Counted from the first letter of the stretch, positions 6,965 to 15,848 are shown. The stretch is 64,000 nucleotides of DNA from Stenotrophomonas bentonitica (GCF_002887735.1 NZ_PKQP01000001.1:496001-560000), one strand, 5' to 3'. Numbers and translations are program-made. Notes: generated by a model from the sequence alone, not told the origin.

Positions 6965-9412
6965 ATGGCCCGCCTGACAGCGTGGTTCGCCAGCCGGGGC
7001 TGGGCGCCGCTGCCGTTCCAGAAAGCGATGTGGAAGCATTACCTGGCGGGCGACTCGGGCCTGCTGCACACACCCACCGGTAGCGGCAAGACGCTGGCGA
7101 TGTTCGGCGGGCCGCTGCTGCAGGCGCTGCACGATCCGCCACCACGCACCACGCGTGGCCGTGCCAAGACACCGGTGCCGGTCCTGCAGGTGCTGTGGAT
7201 CACCCCGCTGCGCGCGCTGGCCGCCGATACCGCGCGCGCGCTGCGAGAGCCTTTGGACGCCCTCGGGCTGGACTGGCAGGTCGGCCTGCGCACCGGCGAT
7301 GCCAGCGCGCGCGACAAGCGACTGGCGCGCGAGGGTCGGCTGGATGTGCTGGTGACCACGCCCGAATCACTGGCCCTGCTGCTCAGCTACCCCGACACGA
7401 TGGCCCGCCTGCAGCACCTGCGCTGCGTGGTCGTGGATGAGTGGCATGAACTGCTGGGCAACAAGCGCGGCGTACTGCTGCAGTTGAATCTGCGCCGCCT
7501 GCGCGACGCCCTGCCCGCCCTGCAGGTATGGGGGCTGTCGGCCACGCTGGGCAATCTGGAGGAGGCGCGCGAGGTGCTCTTGCCCGACGTGCCCGACGCG
7601 CCGCTGGTGGCCGGCGCACGCCCCCGTCCGGTCAGCGTGGAGACACTGCTGCCCGCGCAGGGCGAGCGTTTTCCCTGGGCCGGCCACCTGGGCTTGTCGC
7701 AGCTGCAGCGCGTGCTGGAGAAGCTGCTCACGGTGCGCACCAGCCTGTTGTTCACCAACACCCGCGCCCATGCCGAACTCTGGCACCAGGCACTGGCGGC
7801 AGTGTGGCCGGAAGACCCGGATACCCTCGCACTGCATCATGGCTCACTGGACCCGGCGTTGCGCCGCGCCGCCGAGCAGGGCCTGCGCGAAGGCCGCCTG
7901 CGCTGCGTGGTCGCCACCTCCAGCCTGGATCTCGGCGTCGATTTCCCCAGTGTCGACCAGGTGCTGCAGATCGGCAGCCCCAAGGGCATCGCGCGGCTGC
8001 TGCAGCGTGCCGGGCGCGCCAGGCATCGCCCCGGCGAATCCGGGCACATCGTGTGCGTGCCCTCGCACGCGCTGGAGCTGGTGGAGTATGCCGCCGCGCG
8101 TCGCGCGCTGGCCCAGGGGCACATCGAAGCCCGCCGGCCGCTGCGATTGTCGCTGGATGTGTTGGCGCAGCACGCGGTGAGCTGCGCGTTGGGCGGCGGC
8201 TTTGATCGGGACGCGCTGCTGGAGCAGGTGCGGCGCACGCACGCGTTCGCCGGGCTGGACAGCACGCACTGGGAGGGCGTGCTCGAGTTCATCGTGCAGG
8301 GCGGCCGCGCGCTGTCGCAGTACCCGGACTTCCACAAGGTGGTGCGCGATGACGATGGCATCTACCGCGTGCACGACCGTCGCGTCGCGCTGCGGCACCG
8401 GCTGTCGATCGGCACCATCACCAGCGATGGCAGTGTCATGGTGCAGTTCCTGCGCGGCGGCCGGCTGGGTGCGGTGGAGGAGCAGTTCCTCAGCCGGCTG
8501 CGCCCCGGTGATCGCTTCCAGTTCGCCGGTCGCCTGCTGGAACTGGTGCGGCTGGAGAACCTGACCGCGTATGTGCGCCTGGCCCGGGGCGGCGATGGCG
8601 TAGTGCCGCGCTGGCAGGGCGGCCGGCTGCCACTGTCCGACGCGCTGGGCCATGAAATGGAAACGGTGCTGGCCCGCCCTGCCGACAGCCCGGAGATGCG
8701 CTGGCTGGCGCCGCTGCTCGCGCTGCAGACGCGCCTGTCCGTCCTCCCAGGTCCGGAGCTGCTGCTGGTGGAACACGTGCGGCGTCGCGATGGCCAGTTC
8801 GTGTTCGTGTATCCCTTCGCCGGTCGCCAGGTGAATGAAGGGCTGGCCGCGCTGATGGCATTGCGCTGGACGCGACAGCACAGCAATACCTTCGGCTACG
8901 CGGCCAACGACTATGGCTTCGTGCTCGCACCGGCGCGCCCGGTCGAACTCGATGCAGCGCGCGTACGCACCCTGCTGGCGCCGGAGGGACTGCTCACCGA
9001 TCTGCGCGAGAGCCTCAACCTGGGCGAACTGGCGCGGCGCCAGTTCCGCGATATCGCGCGGGTGTCAGGCATGCTCGTACCGGCACTGCCCGGCCGCACG
9101 CCGCGCAGCCTGCGCCAGCTGCAGGCCTCCAGCGGGCTGCTGTACGACGTGCTGCGCCAGCACGATCCGGATCACATCCTGCTGACGTTGGCCGAACACG
9201 AAGTGCTGCACGATCAACTCGATCTGGGAAGCCTGGCCCGCGCTCTGTCGAGCTGCCAGGCCCGAACGCTGAGCGTGCAGCATCCGACCAGCCTGGGACC
9301 GTTGTCTTTCCCGCTCTGGGCGGAACGGTTGCGCGGCCAGCTCAGCAACGAAGACTGGAAGACCCGCGTCCTGCGCGCCGCACAGCAACTGGAGAAGCGC
9401 CATGGCGCCTGA
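6965..9412 (+). CDS. Lhr-like ligase-associated DEXH box helicase
   Basis: The 815-residue product is a superfamily 2 helicase with motif I TPTGSGKT (residues 36-43), motif II DEWH (158-161), motif III LSATLGN and motif VI QRAGRARHR, followed by the winged-helix and Lhr-core domains. Lhr-core proteins translocate on single-stranded DNA and unwind RNA:DNA hybrids in DNA repair. The start at 6965 is preferred over the GTG at 6947 because GGGAGG lies about 4 bases upstream and MARLTAWFASRGW resembles family N-termini; with GTG the gene would overlap the ligase stop. It overlaps the next gene by 11 bases. It acts with the flanking nuclease, ligase and phosphoesterase. Confidence 0.92.
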   Translation: MARLTAWFASRGWAPLPFQKAMWKHYLAGDSGLLHTPTGSGKTLAMFGGPLLQALHDPPPRTTRGRAKTPVPVLQVLWITPLRALAADTARALREPLDALGLDWQVGLRTGDASARDKRLAREGRLDVLVTTPESLALLLSYPDTMARLQHLRCVVVDEWHELLGNKRGVLLQLNLRRLRDALPALQVWGLSATLGNLEEAREVLLPDVPDAPLVAGARPRPVSVETLLPAQGERFPWAGHLGLSQLQRVLEKLLTVRTSLLFTNTRAHAELWHQALAAVWPEDPDTLALHHGSLDPALRRAAEQGLREGRLRCVVATSSLDLGVDFPSVDQVLQIGSPKGIARLLQRAGRARHRPGESGHIVCVPSHALELVEYAAARRALAQGHIEARRPLRLSLDVLAQHAVSCALGGGFDRDALLEQVRRTHAFAGLDSTHWEGVLEFIVQGGRALSQYPDFHKVVRDDDGIYRVHDRRVALRHRLSIGTITSDGSVMVQFLRGGRLGAVEEQFLSRLRPGDRFQFAGRLLELVRLENLTAYVRLARGGDGVVPRWQGGRLPLSDALGHEMETVLARPADSPEMRWLAPLLALQTRLSVLPGPELLLVEHVRRRDGQFVFVYPFAGRQVNEGLAALMALRWTRQHSNTFGYAANDYGFVLAPARPVELDAARVRTLLAPEGLLTDLRESLNLGELARRQFRDIARVSGMLVPALPGRTPRSLRQLQASSGLLYDVLRQHDPDHILLTLAEHEVLHDQLDLGSLARALSSCQARTLSVQHPTSLGPLSFPLWAERLRGQLSNEDWKTRVLRAAQQLEKRHGA

Positions 9413-10046
9413 ACTGCCGATCACCCTCGCCGGCGAAAGCGTCCATCTGCTCGGTGCGCGTGCGCTGTACTGGCCGGCGCGCGATGCACTGTTGATCGCC
9501 GATCTTCACCTGGGCAAAGCCGATCTGTTCCGGCGTTCGGGCATCGGCCTGCCCAGTGGCGGCACCTCCGATGACCTGCAGCGTCTGGGCACCGTGGTGC
9601 AGCAGCGCGCCATCCGCCATCTGTGGATACTCGGCGACGTGCTGCATGGCGCTGCGCACCGCGCTGCGTGGTACCGCCAGTGGCAGGGATGGCGCGAGCA
9701 GCATCCACAGCTGTGGATCGGTGCAATGGAAGGCAATCATGACCGTGTGCTGCCCAAGGCCGACCTGGGCATCGAACTGCTGGGCGAGCGTATCCAGGAA
9801 GGACCGTTCCTGCTGCGTCATGCACCGCAGCCGCAGCCAGGGCTGCATGTGCTGTGTGGTCACCTGCATCCGCTGGCCCGCTTGCCGGGCATGCAGCGGC
9901 GTTGGCCAGCGTTCTGGATGCGCGAGGGAATGACGATACTGCCGGCGTTCTCGGGCTTCACTGCCGGCATCGCACCGGTACTGGCCTCGGGCGAAAGGCT
10001 GGTGGCCTGCGTCGAGGACCAGGCCATCGCGTTGCCGGCGCGCTGA
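9402..10046 (+). CDS. pdeM: Ligase-associated DNA damage response endonuclease PdeM
   Basis: The 214-residue product is a calcineurin-like metallophosphoesterase. Metal-binding motifs are in order: ADLHLGKADLFR (Asp34, His36), LGDVLHG, MEGNHDRV and CGHLHP. PdeM family members are companions of the ATP-dependent ligase, MBL exonuclease and Lhr helicase, and are presumed nucleases or phosphodiesterases in the same repair pathway. It is the last gene of the operon, starting 11 bases inside the helicase gene. The following 44 bases show no clear terminator. Confidence 0.88.
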   Translation: MAPELPITLAGESVHLLGARALYWPARDALLIADLHLGKADLFRRSGIGLPSGGTSDDLQRLGTVVQQRAIRHLWILGDVLHGAAHRAAWYRQWQGWREQHPQLWIGAMEGNHDRVLPKADLGIELLGERIQEGPFLLRHAPQPQPGLHVLCGHLHPLARLPGMQRRWPAFWMREGMTILPAFSGFTAGIAPVLASGERLVACVEDQAIALPAR

Positions 10047-10090
10047 TCCGGACAGCGCGCGACGTCGGTGACGCAGTTACCTTGCCTGCA

Positions 10091-10360
10091 TCAGGCAGCG
10101 GAGGCCAACAGGCTGGGCATCAACCGGATATCCGGTGCATTCGGATTGGGCCGCACCGGTTGCCGCTGGATCGCGGTCAACATCTCATGGGCAGCGCTGC
10201 GGATGCGCGGGTGGTGTTCCGGCGCAGCGTGCGTGATGAGGCTGGTGACATGGAACTCAAACACGTCTTCCATCACGTCCGGCTGATCCTCATGCAGCAT
10301 CTGCAGCAGTCCGCGCAGTTTGCGGATTTCACTTTCCAGAGTTTCGGCCGAGAACAGCAT
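10091..10360 (-). CDS. Small conserved-looking protein, unknown function
   Basis: An 89-residue hydrophilic product beginning MLFSAETLESEIRKLRGLLQMLHED, with a helical N-terminal half rich in Glu, Leu and His and a C-terminal tail of low complexity. The start at 10360 was chosen because AAGGAG lies 7 bases upstream; an in-frame start at 10390 would give a 99-residue form without a ribosome binding site. No signal peptide, membrane segment or cysteine pair. I recognise no family. It converges with pdeM (44 bp apart) and stands alone. Confidence 0.6.
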   Translation of the reverse strand: MLFSAETLESEIRKLRGLLQMLHEDQPDVMEDVFEFHVTSLITHAAPEHHPRIRSAAHEMLTAIQRQPVRPNPNAPDIRLMPSLLASAA

Positions 10361-10616
10361 TTCAATCTCCTTGGGTTGCGATCGGTCCACCGGACCGTAG
10401 GTCGCAAACGCAGCCCCACCCTACCACCCCGCAGTCGCGGGGCTCCAAGCGATCAGGCATCGGACAGCGCGTCCGTGGAAGCAGCAGGTCGCGCATGGAT
10501 GAACCACATGCACGCTGCGTTTGCCTGAGTGTTGTCCCACGTGGGCGGTGAGTCCACCGTCAATGGATGTTATTCACGCCTTCACATCCGCTGCGATGCA
10601 CTGCTACGCGGGGCTA

Positions 10617-11873
10617 TCAGCAGATGCTGTCGCGCTCGCGCGTGTCCTGCAGCCCGTGCATCGCCTGCATGAACGCGGGCGACAACGGCAGTCTGCCGAG
10701 CCAGCCGCGCTGCGTTCCACTGAGGACGCGGAGCATGTGTCCACGCCCGCCCGGGATGCGGCCCATCGGCTGGAACAGCACATCGCGGGCGCGCGCCAGG
10801 CCATCCCGTTCGGACTGGAACAACGGCGTCAGCCAGCGGCTCCAGTACTGGTAGATCGCTACATGCGCGCGGCGCTGTGCCTGGTAGGCCTGCAGCGCAT
10901 TGTCGCGATCAGCGTGCGCGCGCAGTGCATCGCGCAACGCCAGTGCGTCCATCAGCGCCATGTTCACGCCCTGCCCCAGCTGGGGGCTCATCGCGTGGGC
11001 GGCGTCCCCCACCAGCACCAGCCGCTCGCGGTGCCAGCGCGCGAGCACCGCGTCGCGATACCCGGCGCGAGCCAACTGTGTGGGTTCACACACGCCCGCC
11101 AACCGCGCGTGCGCCTGCGGCCACAATGTGGCGATCTCATCCAGCCAGCGCGCCATGCCGTCACGCTCCCACTGGGCGAACCGGTCGCGTGGCAGGCTCC
11201 AGAAGAAGCTCAACTGCGGCTCATCGTTGCCGGGTCGCGTGCCCACCGGCAGCAGCCCGATCATCTTGCGCGCCGCCACATAGCGTTGGCGCAGCTCATC
11301 GATGTGCGGCCAATCGCAGCGCGGCAGCAGGCACCACAGCGCGCCCCACGGGTATTCGCGGTCAAGCGATGTGCCCTGCACCTGCGCACGCAGCGACGAG
11401 GCCGCGCCATCGGCGGCGATCACCAGATCATAGGGGCCATGCCAGCGCCCCTGTGCGTCACGCACGCGCCCCTGCGCGGTGTTCACCTCGACGATGGACG
11501 TAGCGGGCTGCAGATTGCCCGGCTGCTCCCACGCAGCGGCCAGCAGCGAGAACAGCGCACCGCGCTGCATGCCCACGCCGTGCAGCGCTGGATTCAAGTC
11601 GGCATAGCGCATGTCCATCACCGTGCGCCCGCACGGGGTTTGGCCGTGCAAGCGGCGCACGGGGGCACCGTGCTGCATCACCGCGGGCAGCAGCCCCATC
11701 TGCCAGAGCACCTCCAGCCCGGTCGGCTGGAGCAGGAAGCCGGCCCCGACCGGACCGGGCCGCGCCGCGCGCTCGAACACGTGCACCTGGTGATGGTCAC
11801 GTGAAAGCAGGATCGACAGGGCCTGGCCAGCGGTGCCGTAACCGACGATGGCGATGGTGCGACGAGGGGTCAT
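10617..11873 (-). CDS. FAD-dependent monooxygenase, PHBH/UbiH-like
   Basis: The 418-residue product has an N-terminal dinucleotide-binding fold (IVGYGTAGQAL, residues 9-19), a mid-protein DG-like motif (YDLVIAADGAASSLR) and the second FAD motif LVGDAAHAMSPQLGQGVN, which define aromatic-ring or quinone hydroxylases of the para-hydroxybenzoate hydroxylase superfamily. It should use NAD(P)H and O2 to hydroxylate a small aromatic or heterocyclic substrate, not identifiable here. The start at 11873 is an ATG directly before the Rossmann fold. It is monocistronic: the 226 bp downstream (10391-10616) show only a weak GC hairpin, and upstream lies the terminator of the cold-shock gene. Confidence 0.85.
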   Translation of the reverse strand: MTPRRTIAIVGYGTAGQALSILLSRDHHQVHVFERAARPGPVGAGFLLQPTGLEVLWQMGLLPAVMQHGAPVRRLHGQTPCGRTVMDMRYADLNPALHGVGMQRGALFSLLAAAWEQPGNLQPATSIVEVNTAQGRVRDAQGRWHGPYDLVIAADGAASSLRAQVQGTSLDREYPWGALWCLLPRCDWPHIDELRQRYVAARKMIGLLPVGTRPGNDEPQLSFFWSLPRDRFAQWERDGMARWLDEIATLWPQAHARLAGVCEPTQLARAGYRDAVLARWHRERLVLVGDAAHAMSPQLGQGVNMALMDALALRDALRAHADRDNALQAYQAQRRAHVAIYQYWSRWLTPLFQSERDGLARARDVLFQPMGRIPGGRGHMLRVLSGTQRGWLGRLPLSPAFMQAMHGLQDTRERDSIC

Positions 11874-11888
11874 GGGGGACTCACTGAT

Positions 11889-11917
11889 GAAAAAAAACCC
11901 CGCCGAAGCGGGGTTTT
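11889..11917 (-). terminator. Terminator of the cold-shock gene
   Basis: The stem AAAACCCCGC (11894-11903) pairs with GCGGGGTTTT (11908-11917) around a CGAA loop. On the minus strand it ends in a run of eight T or more, correctly placed 20 bases after the cold-shock stop codon. Confidence 0.9.
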
Positions 11918-11936
11918 CAATGCGCAGCCGAGAAAA

Positions 11937-12143
11937 TCACTCAGCCGGCACGATGTTCGAGGCTTGGGCGCCCTTCGGGCCCTGGGTCACGTCATAGGTG
12001 ACCTTCTGGCCTTCCTGCAGACTGCGGAAGCCCTTGGAGTTGATCGCGGAGAAGTGCGCGAAGACGTCGGCGCTGCCGTCCTCCGGCGAGATAAAGCCAA
12101 ATCCCTTGGCGTCGTTGAACCACTTGACGGTACCGTTCGGCAT
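11937..12143 (-). CDS. cspA: Cold-shock protein, CspA family
   Basis: The 68-residue product is a single cold-shock domain with both RNA-binding motifs intact: KGFGFI (RNP1) and VFAHFS (RNP2), starting [11 protein letters not shown]. It binds single-stranded nucleic acid and acts as an RNA chaperone in the cytoplasm. The start at 12143 is fixed by the domain; the longer frame to 12251 reads through the leader. It has its own promoter (12203-12231) and terminator, and the predicted leader is only about 53 bases, much shorter than the E. coli cspA cold-box leader, so it may be constitutive rather than cold-induced. Confidence 0.95.
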   Translation of the reverse strand: MPNGTVKWFNDAKGFGFISPEDGSADVFAHFSAINSKGFRSLQEGQKVTYDVTQGPKGAQASNIVPAE

Positions 12144-12202
12144 GGTAATGCGAGACCTTCTTCTATGAATGGGTGGTGTACGCTCAACCAGCGCACTGGC
12201 GG

Positions 12203-12231
12203 AGTATGCAAACCTTGTACGGTAATGACAA
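12203..12231 (-). promoter_or_regulatory. Candidate sigma-70 promoter for the cold-shock gene
   Basis: On the minus strand TTGTCA (12231-12226, 5/6 match to -35) is followed after 17 bases by CATACT (12208-12203, 4/6 match to -10), with initiation near 12196. The -35 box abuts the stop codon of the upstream phosphorylase gene. Confidence 0.6.
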
Positions 12232-12978
12232 TCACCCCCGTGCCAATTCACCGATCAATTCGGGCAGGCCGGAGGAGGCGGCGTCCACATTGGCCAGCAC
12301 TTCGGCCATCGTGATTTCATCGCCATCGCCACAGCCGGCGGCCCAGTTGGCCACGATCGCCAGGCAGGCGTAGTCCAGGCCGAGCTCGCGGGCCAGGCTG
12401 GCTTCGGGCATGCCGGTCATGCCGACCAGATCGCAGCCATCGCGGCGCATGCGCGCGATTTCCGCATTGGTTTCCAGCCGCGGGCCCTGGGTCGCGCCGT
12501 AGCAGCCACCGTCCTGCAGGCGCACGCCGGTCACTTTCGCCGCGGCCAGCACCTTGCTGCGCAGCATCGGCGTGTACGGGTGGCCGAAGTCCACGTGCAG
12601 CACGTCGGTGCCCGGCTCTTCGCACAGGGTGGAGATGCGGCCCCAGGTGTAATCGATCAGCTGGTCCGGGCAGGCCAGCACGCGCGGGCCGAACAGTTCG
12701 GTGATGCCGCCGACCGTGTTGAGCGCGAGCACACGCTGCGCGCCAATCTGCTGCAGCGCGGCCAGGTTGGCGCGGTAATTGATCTTGTGCGGCGGCAGCG
12801 AGTGGCCTTCACCATGGCGGGCCAGGAAGGCCACGCGCTGACCCAGCAGCGTGCCGACGCGGATCGGGCCGGACGGCGTGCCGTAGCGCGTCTGGACCTG
12901 GTGGCTGCTCACATCGTCGAGCTGGGCCAGCTTGTAGACGCCGGTGCCGCCGATGACGGCAAGGGAAATGTGTTCCAT
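12232..12978 (-). CDS. mtiP: S-methyl-5'-thioinosine phosphorylase (MTAP/PNP family)
   Basis: The 248-residue product belongs to the purine nucleoside phosphorylase/MTAP superfamily: [11 protein letters not shown] at the N-terminus for phosphate binding, [15 protein letters not shown], and VGMTGMPEA near the C-terminal active site. In Pseudomonas and xanthomonads enzymes of this length act on S-methyl-5'-thioinosine, the deaminated form of methylthioadenosine, and recycle polyamine and quorum-signal by-products. I chose the second of two adjacent ATGs (12978), which leaves about 4 bases after AAGGA. It begins inside the hpt stop (overlapping ATGATG), so translation is coupled. Methylthioadenosine or general purine nucleoside specificity is the alternative. 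Confidence 0.87.
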   Translation of the reverse strand: MEHISLAVIGGTGVYKLAQLDDVSSHQVQTRYGTPSGPIRVGTLLGQRVAFLARHGEGHSLPPHKINYRANLAALQQIGAQRVLALNTVGGITELFGPRVLACPDQLIDYTWGRISTLCEEPGTDVLHVDFGHPYTPMLRSKVLAAAKVTGVRLQDGGCYGATQGPRLETNAEIARMRRDGCDLVGMTGMPEASLARELGLDYACLAIVANWAAGCGDGDEITMAEVLANVDAASSGLPELIGELARG

Positions 12979-13532
12979 CATTCCTTCATCGCGTAGATGG
13001 CCGGCACGCAGCGCAGCGTTTCGTTGACGTCCATGCCGAAACCGAACACATAGCGGTCCGGCAGGTCGATGCCGGCGTAGTCGGCCTTGACGTCCGGCAG
13101 CGCGCGGTCGTGCAGCTTGACCGTCAGCGCGGCGATGCGCACGTCGGTGGCGCCCTGCTCCAGGCACCAGGTGCGCACGCCCTGCAGCGTGTAGCCCTCG
13201 TCGAGGATGTCATCGACCAGCAGCACGCGGCGGCCGAACAGCGCGGTGGCCGGCTTGTGCTTCCAGACCAGGTCGCCGCCGGTGGTTTCACCGCGGTAGC
13301 GGGTGGCGTGCAGGTAATCGAACTGCACGTCCTGGCCGCGTGCGCCCAGTTCCAGTGCGAGCTGGCCGGCGAACGGCAGCGCGCCGTGCATGATCGACAG
13401 GAACAGCGGGACCTCGCCCTTGTAGTCGCGCGCGATGGCGTCGGCGATGCCAGCGATGGCCTTGTCGATGGTGGGACGGTCGACCAGCAGGTCGGCCTGG
13501 GCCAGGGCCTGGGAAATGGTGAGGTTGGGCAT
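12978..13532 (-). CDS. hpt: Hypoxanthine-guanine phosphoribosyltransferase
   Basis: The 184-residue product carries the phosphoribosyl-pyrophosphate loop VLLVDDILDEGYTL and the family features PLFLSIMHGALPFAGQL and RYRGETTGGDLVW. It converts hypoxanthine or guanine plus PRPP to IMP or GMP. It fits with the next gene, whose reaction releases hypoxanthine from methylthioinosine, so the two form a salvage module. Its ATG shares one base with the nagZ stop codon (TGATG) and its own stop overlaps the phosphorylase start, showing a tightly coupled nagZ-hpt-mtiP operon. Confidence 0.94.
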   Translation of the reverse strand: MPNLTISQALAQADLLVDRPTIDKAIAGIADAIARDYKGEVPLFLSIMHGALPFAGQLALELGARGQDVQFDYLHATRYRGETTGGDLVWKHKPATALFGRRVLLVDDILDEGYTLQGVRTWCLEQGATDVRIAALTVKLHDRALPDVKADYAGIDLPDRYVFGFGMDVNETLRCVPAIYAMKE

Positions 13533-14539
13533 CAGACGGTTCTTCCAAGGGTGTCAAGCAAACGGGATTGGGTGGTGCCGTGGCGGGAATCGGCCAGCAG
13601 GCCGTCCCAGCCCAGCGCGCCGCGGCCGATCAGGCCGAGCAGCGCAGCGGTATTGAGGGTGCGACCTTCGACGGCGCGCAGCGATTCTTCCACCAGTTCG
13701 GGGTGGCAGACCAGCACCACGTCGCAACCGGCGTCCAGGTGTGCATCCACGCGCGCCTTCACGCCACCGGCGGCGAATGAAGCGGCCATGCCGATGTCGT
13801 CGGAGAAGACCACGCCGCGGAAGCCCATCTGTTCGCGCAGGATCTGCTGGATCCAGCGTGGCGAGTAGCCGGCCGGCTCCGGCGCGACCTGCGGGTAGAC
13901 CACGTGGGCCATCATCACCGCATCGGCGCCGGCGGCGATGCCGGCCGCGAACGGGATCAGGTCCAGCGCGCGCAGTTCATCGAGCGAGCGCGGGTCGCTG
14001 GCGTCGTGGAAATGGGTGTCTTCCAGCACGGTGCCGTGCCCGGGGAAATGCTTGAGCGTGGCGGCCATGCCAACGCTGTGCATGCCGCGCACATAGGCGG
14101 CAGTGAACGCTGCGACCACCTGCGGGTCCGCGCTGAAGGCGCGATTGCCGATCGCCAGGTTGCCACGGCCCAGATCGACGACGGGGGCGAAGCTGAGGTC
14201 CACGCCACTGGCGCGCACTTCACTGGCCATCAGCCAAGCGTGCTGCTCGGCCAGGGCCAGCGCGGCCTCGCGATCGGAGGCATACAGCGCATCGAAGCCC
14301 TGCAGCGGCGGCAGCGCGCTGTACCCCTCGCGGAAGCGTTGCACGCGGCCGCCTTCCTGGTCCACGCAGATCAGCTGCGGGCGCGGCGCGGCGGCGCGGA
14401 TGGCCGCCGAGAGCTCGGCGATCTGCTCGCGCGAGGCGAAGTTGCGCTTGAACAGGATGACGCCGGCCACGGCGTCGTGCTGCAGCCACTCGCGTTCCTG
14501 GGCGGTGAGTTCGGTCCCGGCAACGCCGATCACGAGCAT
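13532..14539 (-). CDS. nagZ: Beta-N-acetylhexosaminidase NagZ (glycoside hydrolase family 3)
   Basis: The 335-residue cytoplasmic enzyme shows the GH3 signatures KHFPGHG with the following DTHFHDA loop (catalytic His) and FSDDIGM (Asp nucleophile), plus VDQEGGRVQRF. NagZ removes N-acetylglucosamine from anhydro-muropeptides during cell-wall recycling; in AmpR-regulated bacteria, including S. maltophilia, its products induce chromosomal beta-lactamase. The start at 14539 was chosen at MLVIGVAGTEL, with TGGAGAC upstream; the longer frame to 14638 overlaps unrelated sequence. It is the first gene of the nagZ-hpt-mtiP operon. Confidence 0.95.
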   Translation of the reverse strand: MLVIGVAGTELTAQEREWLQHDAVAGVILFKRNFASREQIAELSAAIRAAAPRPQLICVDQEGGRVQRFREGYSALPPLQGFDALYASDREAALALAEQHAWLMASEVRASGVDLSFAPVVDLGRGNLAIGNRAFSADPQVVAAFTAAYVRGMHSVGMAATLKHFPGHGTVLEDTHFHDASDPRSLDELRALDLIPFAAGIAAGADAVMMAHVVYPQVAPEPAGYSPRWIQQILREQMGFRGVVFSDDIGMAASFAAGGVKARVDAHLDAGCDVVLVCHPELVEESLRAVEGRTLNTAALLGLIGRGALGWDGLLADSRHGTTQSRLLDTLGRTV

Positions 14540-14606
14540 GGGGTGTCTCCAATACGGGGCGCCACCATGGCGCACTGCCGCATTGTCGCAGAACCCGCGC
14601 GCAGCG

Positions 14607-15299
14607 TCAGACCTCGCAACCGTCCGGGCCGCAGCCATCGCCGTGCCCCGCAGGGCCTGCAGGCGTGCGTTCGGCCGCGATCTGGCGCAGGGCCTGGGCG
14701 AACGCCTCCGGTGGCTGGGCCCCCTGGATGGCGTATTTATCGTCGATCACGAAGGTGGGCACGGACTGAATGCCGAAGCGCTGCGCCTGCGCCAGCTGCG
14801 CCTGGATCTCCTCCAGCCCCTCCTCTCCTTCCAGCAGCGCGGTGATGCGCTCGGCCTGGAGCCGGCCGGCGGCGCCGGCGGCGATCAGGGTCTGGGGGTC
14901 GGCCAGGTTGCGGCCCTCCACGAAATGCGCGCGGAACAGTGCCTCGCCGACCTCGGCCTGGACGCCTTCACGCCCGGCCAGCCACATCAGCCGGTGCGCC
15001 GGCAGCGTGGTCACCCGGACCTGGCCCTGGTTGAAATCCATCGGCAGGCCCTCGGCGCACGCCGCGGCCTGGGTCTGGGTCAGGATCTGTTCGGTGCGCT
15101 CGGCACTGCCGAACTTGGCCGCGTACGCCTGGCGCAGCGGTACCGGGGCCGTGCCGGCGTCGGGATCGAGCAGGAACGGGTGCCAATGCACCTCCACCTC
15201 GGGCGCGTCAGCGCCGAGCAACGCCAGTCCCTGCTGGAACCGGTGCTTGCCGATCCAGCACCAGGGGCACACCACATTCGACCAGATATCGATTTTCAT
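14607..15299 (-). CDS. DsbA-family oxidoreductase, FrnE type
   Basis: The 230-residue product has no signal peptide and begins MKIDIWSNVVCPWCW, with the redox motif CPWC at residues 11-14. The inserted helical domain and the segment FGIQSVPTFVIDDKYAIQGAQP with cis-Pro are typical of the FrnE branch of DsbA-like thioredoxin-fold proteins. These are cytoplasmic dithiol oxidoreductases linked to polyketide tailoring or oxidative stress. The C-terminus ends in a short Cys-containing tail (CGPDGCEV) that might add a second redox pair. The start at 15299 is set by the fold; upstream residues in the longer frame are non-homologous. It lies 45 bp after the CYTH gene on the same strand. Confidence 0.9.
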   Translation of the reverse strand: MKIDIWSNVVCPWCWIGKHRFQQGLALLGADAPEVEVHWHPFLLDPDAGTAPVPLRQAYAAKFGSAERTEQILTQTQAAACAEGLPMDFNQGQVRVTTLPAHRLMWLAGREGVQAEVGEALFRAHFVEGRNLADPQTLIAAGAAGRLQAERITALLEGEEGLEEIQAQLAQAQRFGIQSVPTFVIDDKYAIQGAQPPEAFAQALRQIAAERTPAGPAGHGDGCGPDGCEV

Positions 15300-15344
15300 C
15301 TGGCCAGATTGTGGGCGGAAAGGCCGCTTCACAAGGGCCGCGGA

Positions 15345-15848
15345 TCAGCCGCGTTCAGCGCTGGACCAGCGTGAAAAGGGGTGCGCTGCCAAGGCCAGGT
15401 TGTAATAGCGCACCTGGTCGGTGACTTCCTCGCCTGCCCACTCGGGCAGCGTGACCGTCTGCTCGGCGTGCTCGAGCTCCACTTCGGCCACCACCAGCCC
15501 GGCGTTCTCGCCGAGGAATTCGTCCACCTCCCAGAGCAGCCCGTCGTGCTCGACCAGGTGCCGGCGCTTGTCGATCAGCCCGCCGACGCACAGCGCCAGC
15601 AACGCGCGCGCATCCTCCACCGGGATCGGATAATCGAACTCCTGCCGGGTGTGCCCGATCTCGCGCGACTTCATGTTGAGGAAGGCCTGCGCGCCCTGGA
15701 TGCGCACGCGCACCGATGCCTTCTGCGCGCCGCTCTCCAGCGAGGCGGCGTCGTTGAGATAGCCCTGTGCCATCGGGATCACCGCGTGCGCAGCGGTGCG
15801 CCAGCCCTCACCGGTGACGAGGTATTTGCGTTCGATTTCAATGCCCAT
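15345..15848 (-). CDS. CYTH domain protein (triphosphatase/adenylate-cyclase-like)
   Basis: The 167-residue product opens with the CYTH hallmark EIERKYLV (residues 4-11) and keeps the alternating charged strands of the tunnel fold (VRVRIQGAQAFLNMKS, EFDYPIPVEDA, WEVDEFLGENAGLVVAEVEL). Single-domain bacterial CYTH proteins usually hydrolyse inorganic triphosphate or nucleoside triphosphates using a divalent metal; class IV adenylate cyclase activity is less common. The start is fixed by the motif. It is divergent from the secreted-protein gene at 15928 and may form a unit with the FrnE gene downstream. Confidence 0.88.
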   Translation of the reverse strand: MGIEIERKYLVTGEGWRTAAHAVIPMAQGYLNDAASLESGAQKASVRVRIQGAQAFLNMKSREIGHTRQEFDYPIPVEDARALLALCVGGLIDKRRHLVEHDGLLWEVDEFLGENAGLVVAEVELEHAEQTVTLPEWAGEEVTDQVRYYNLALAAHPFSRWSSAERG

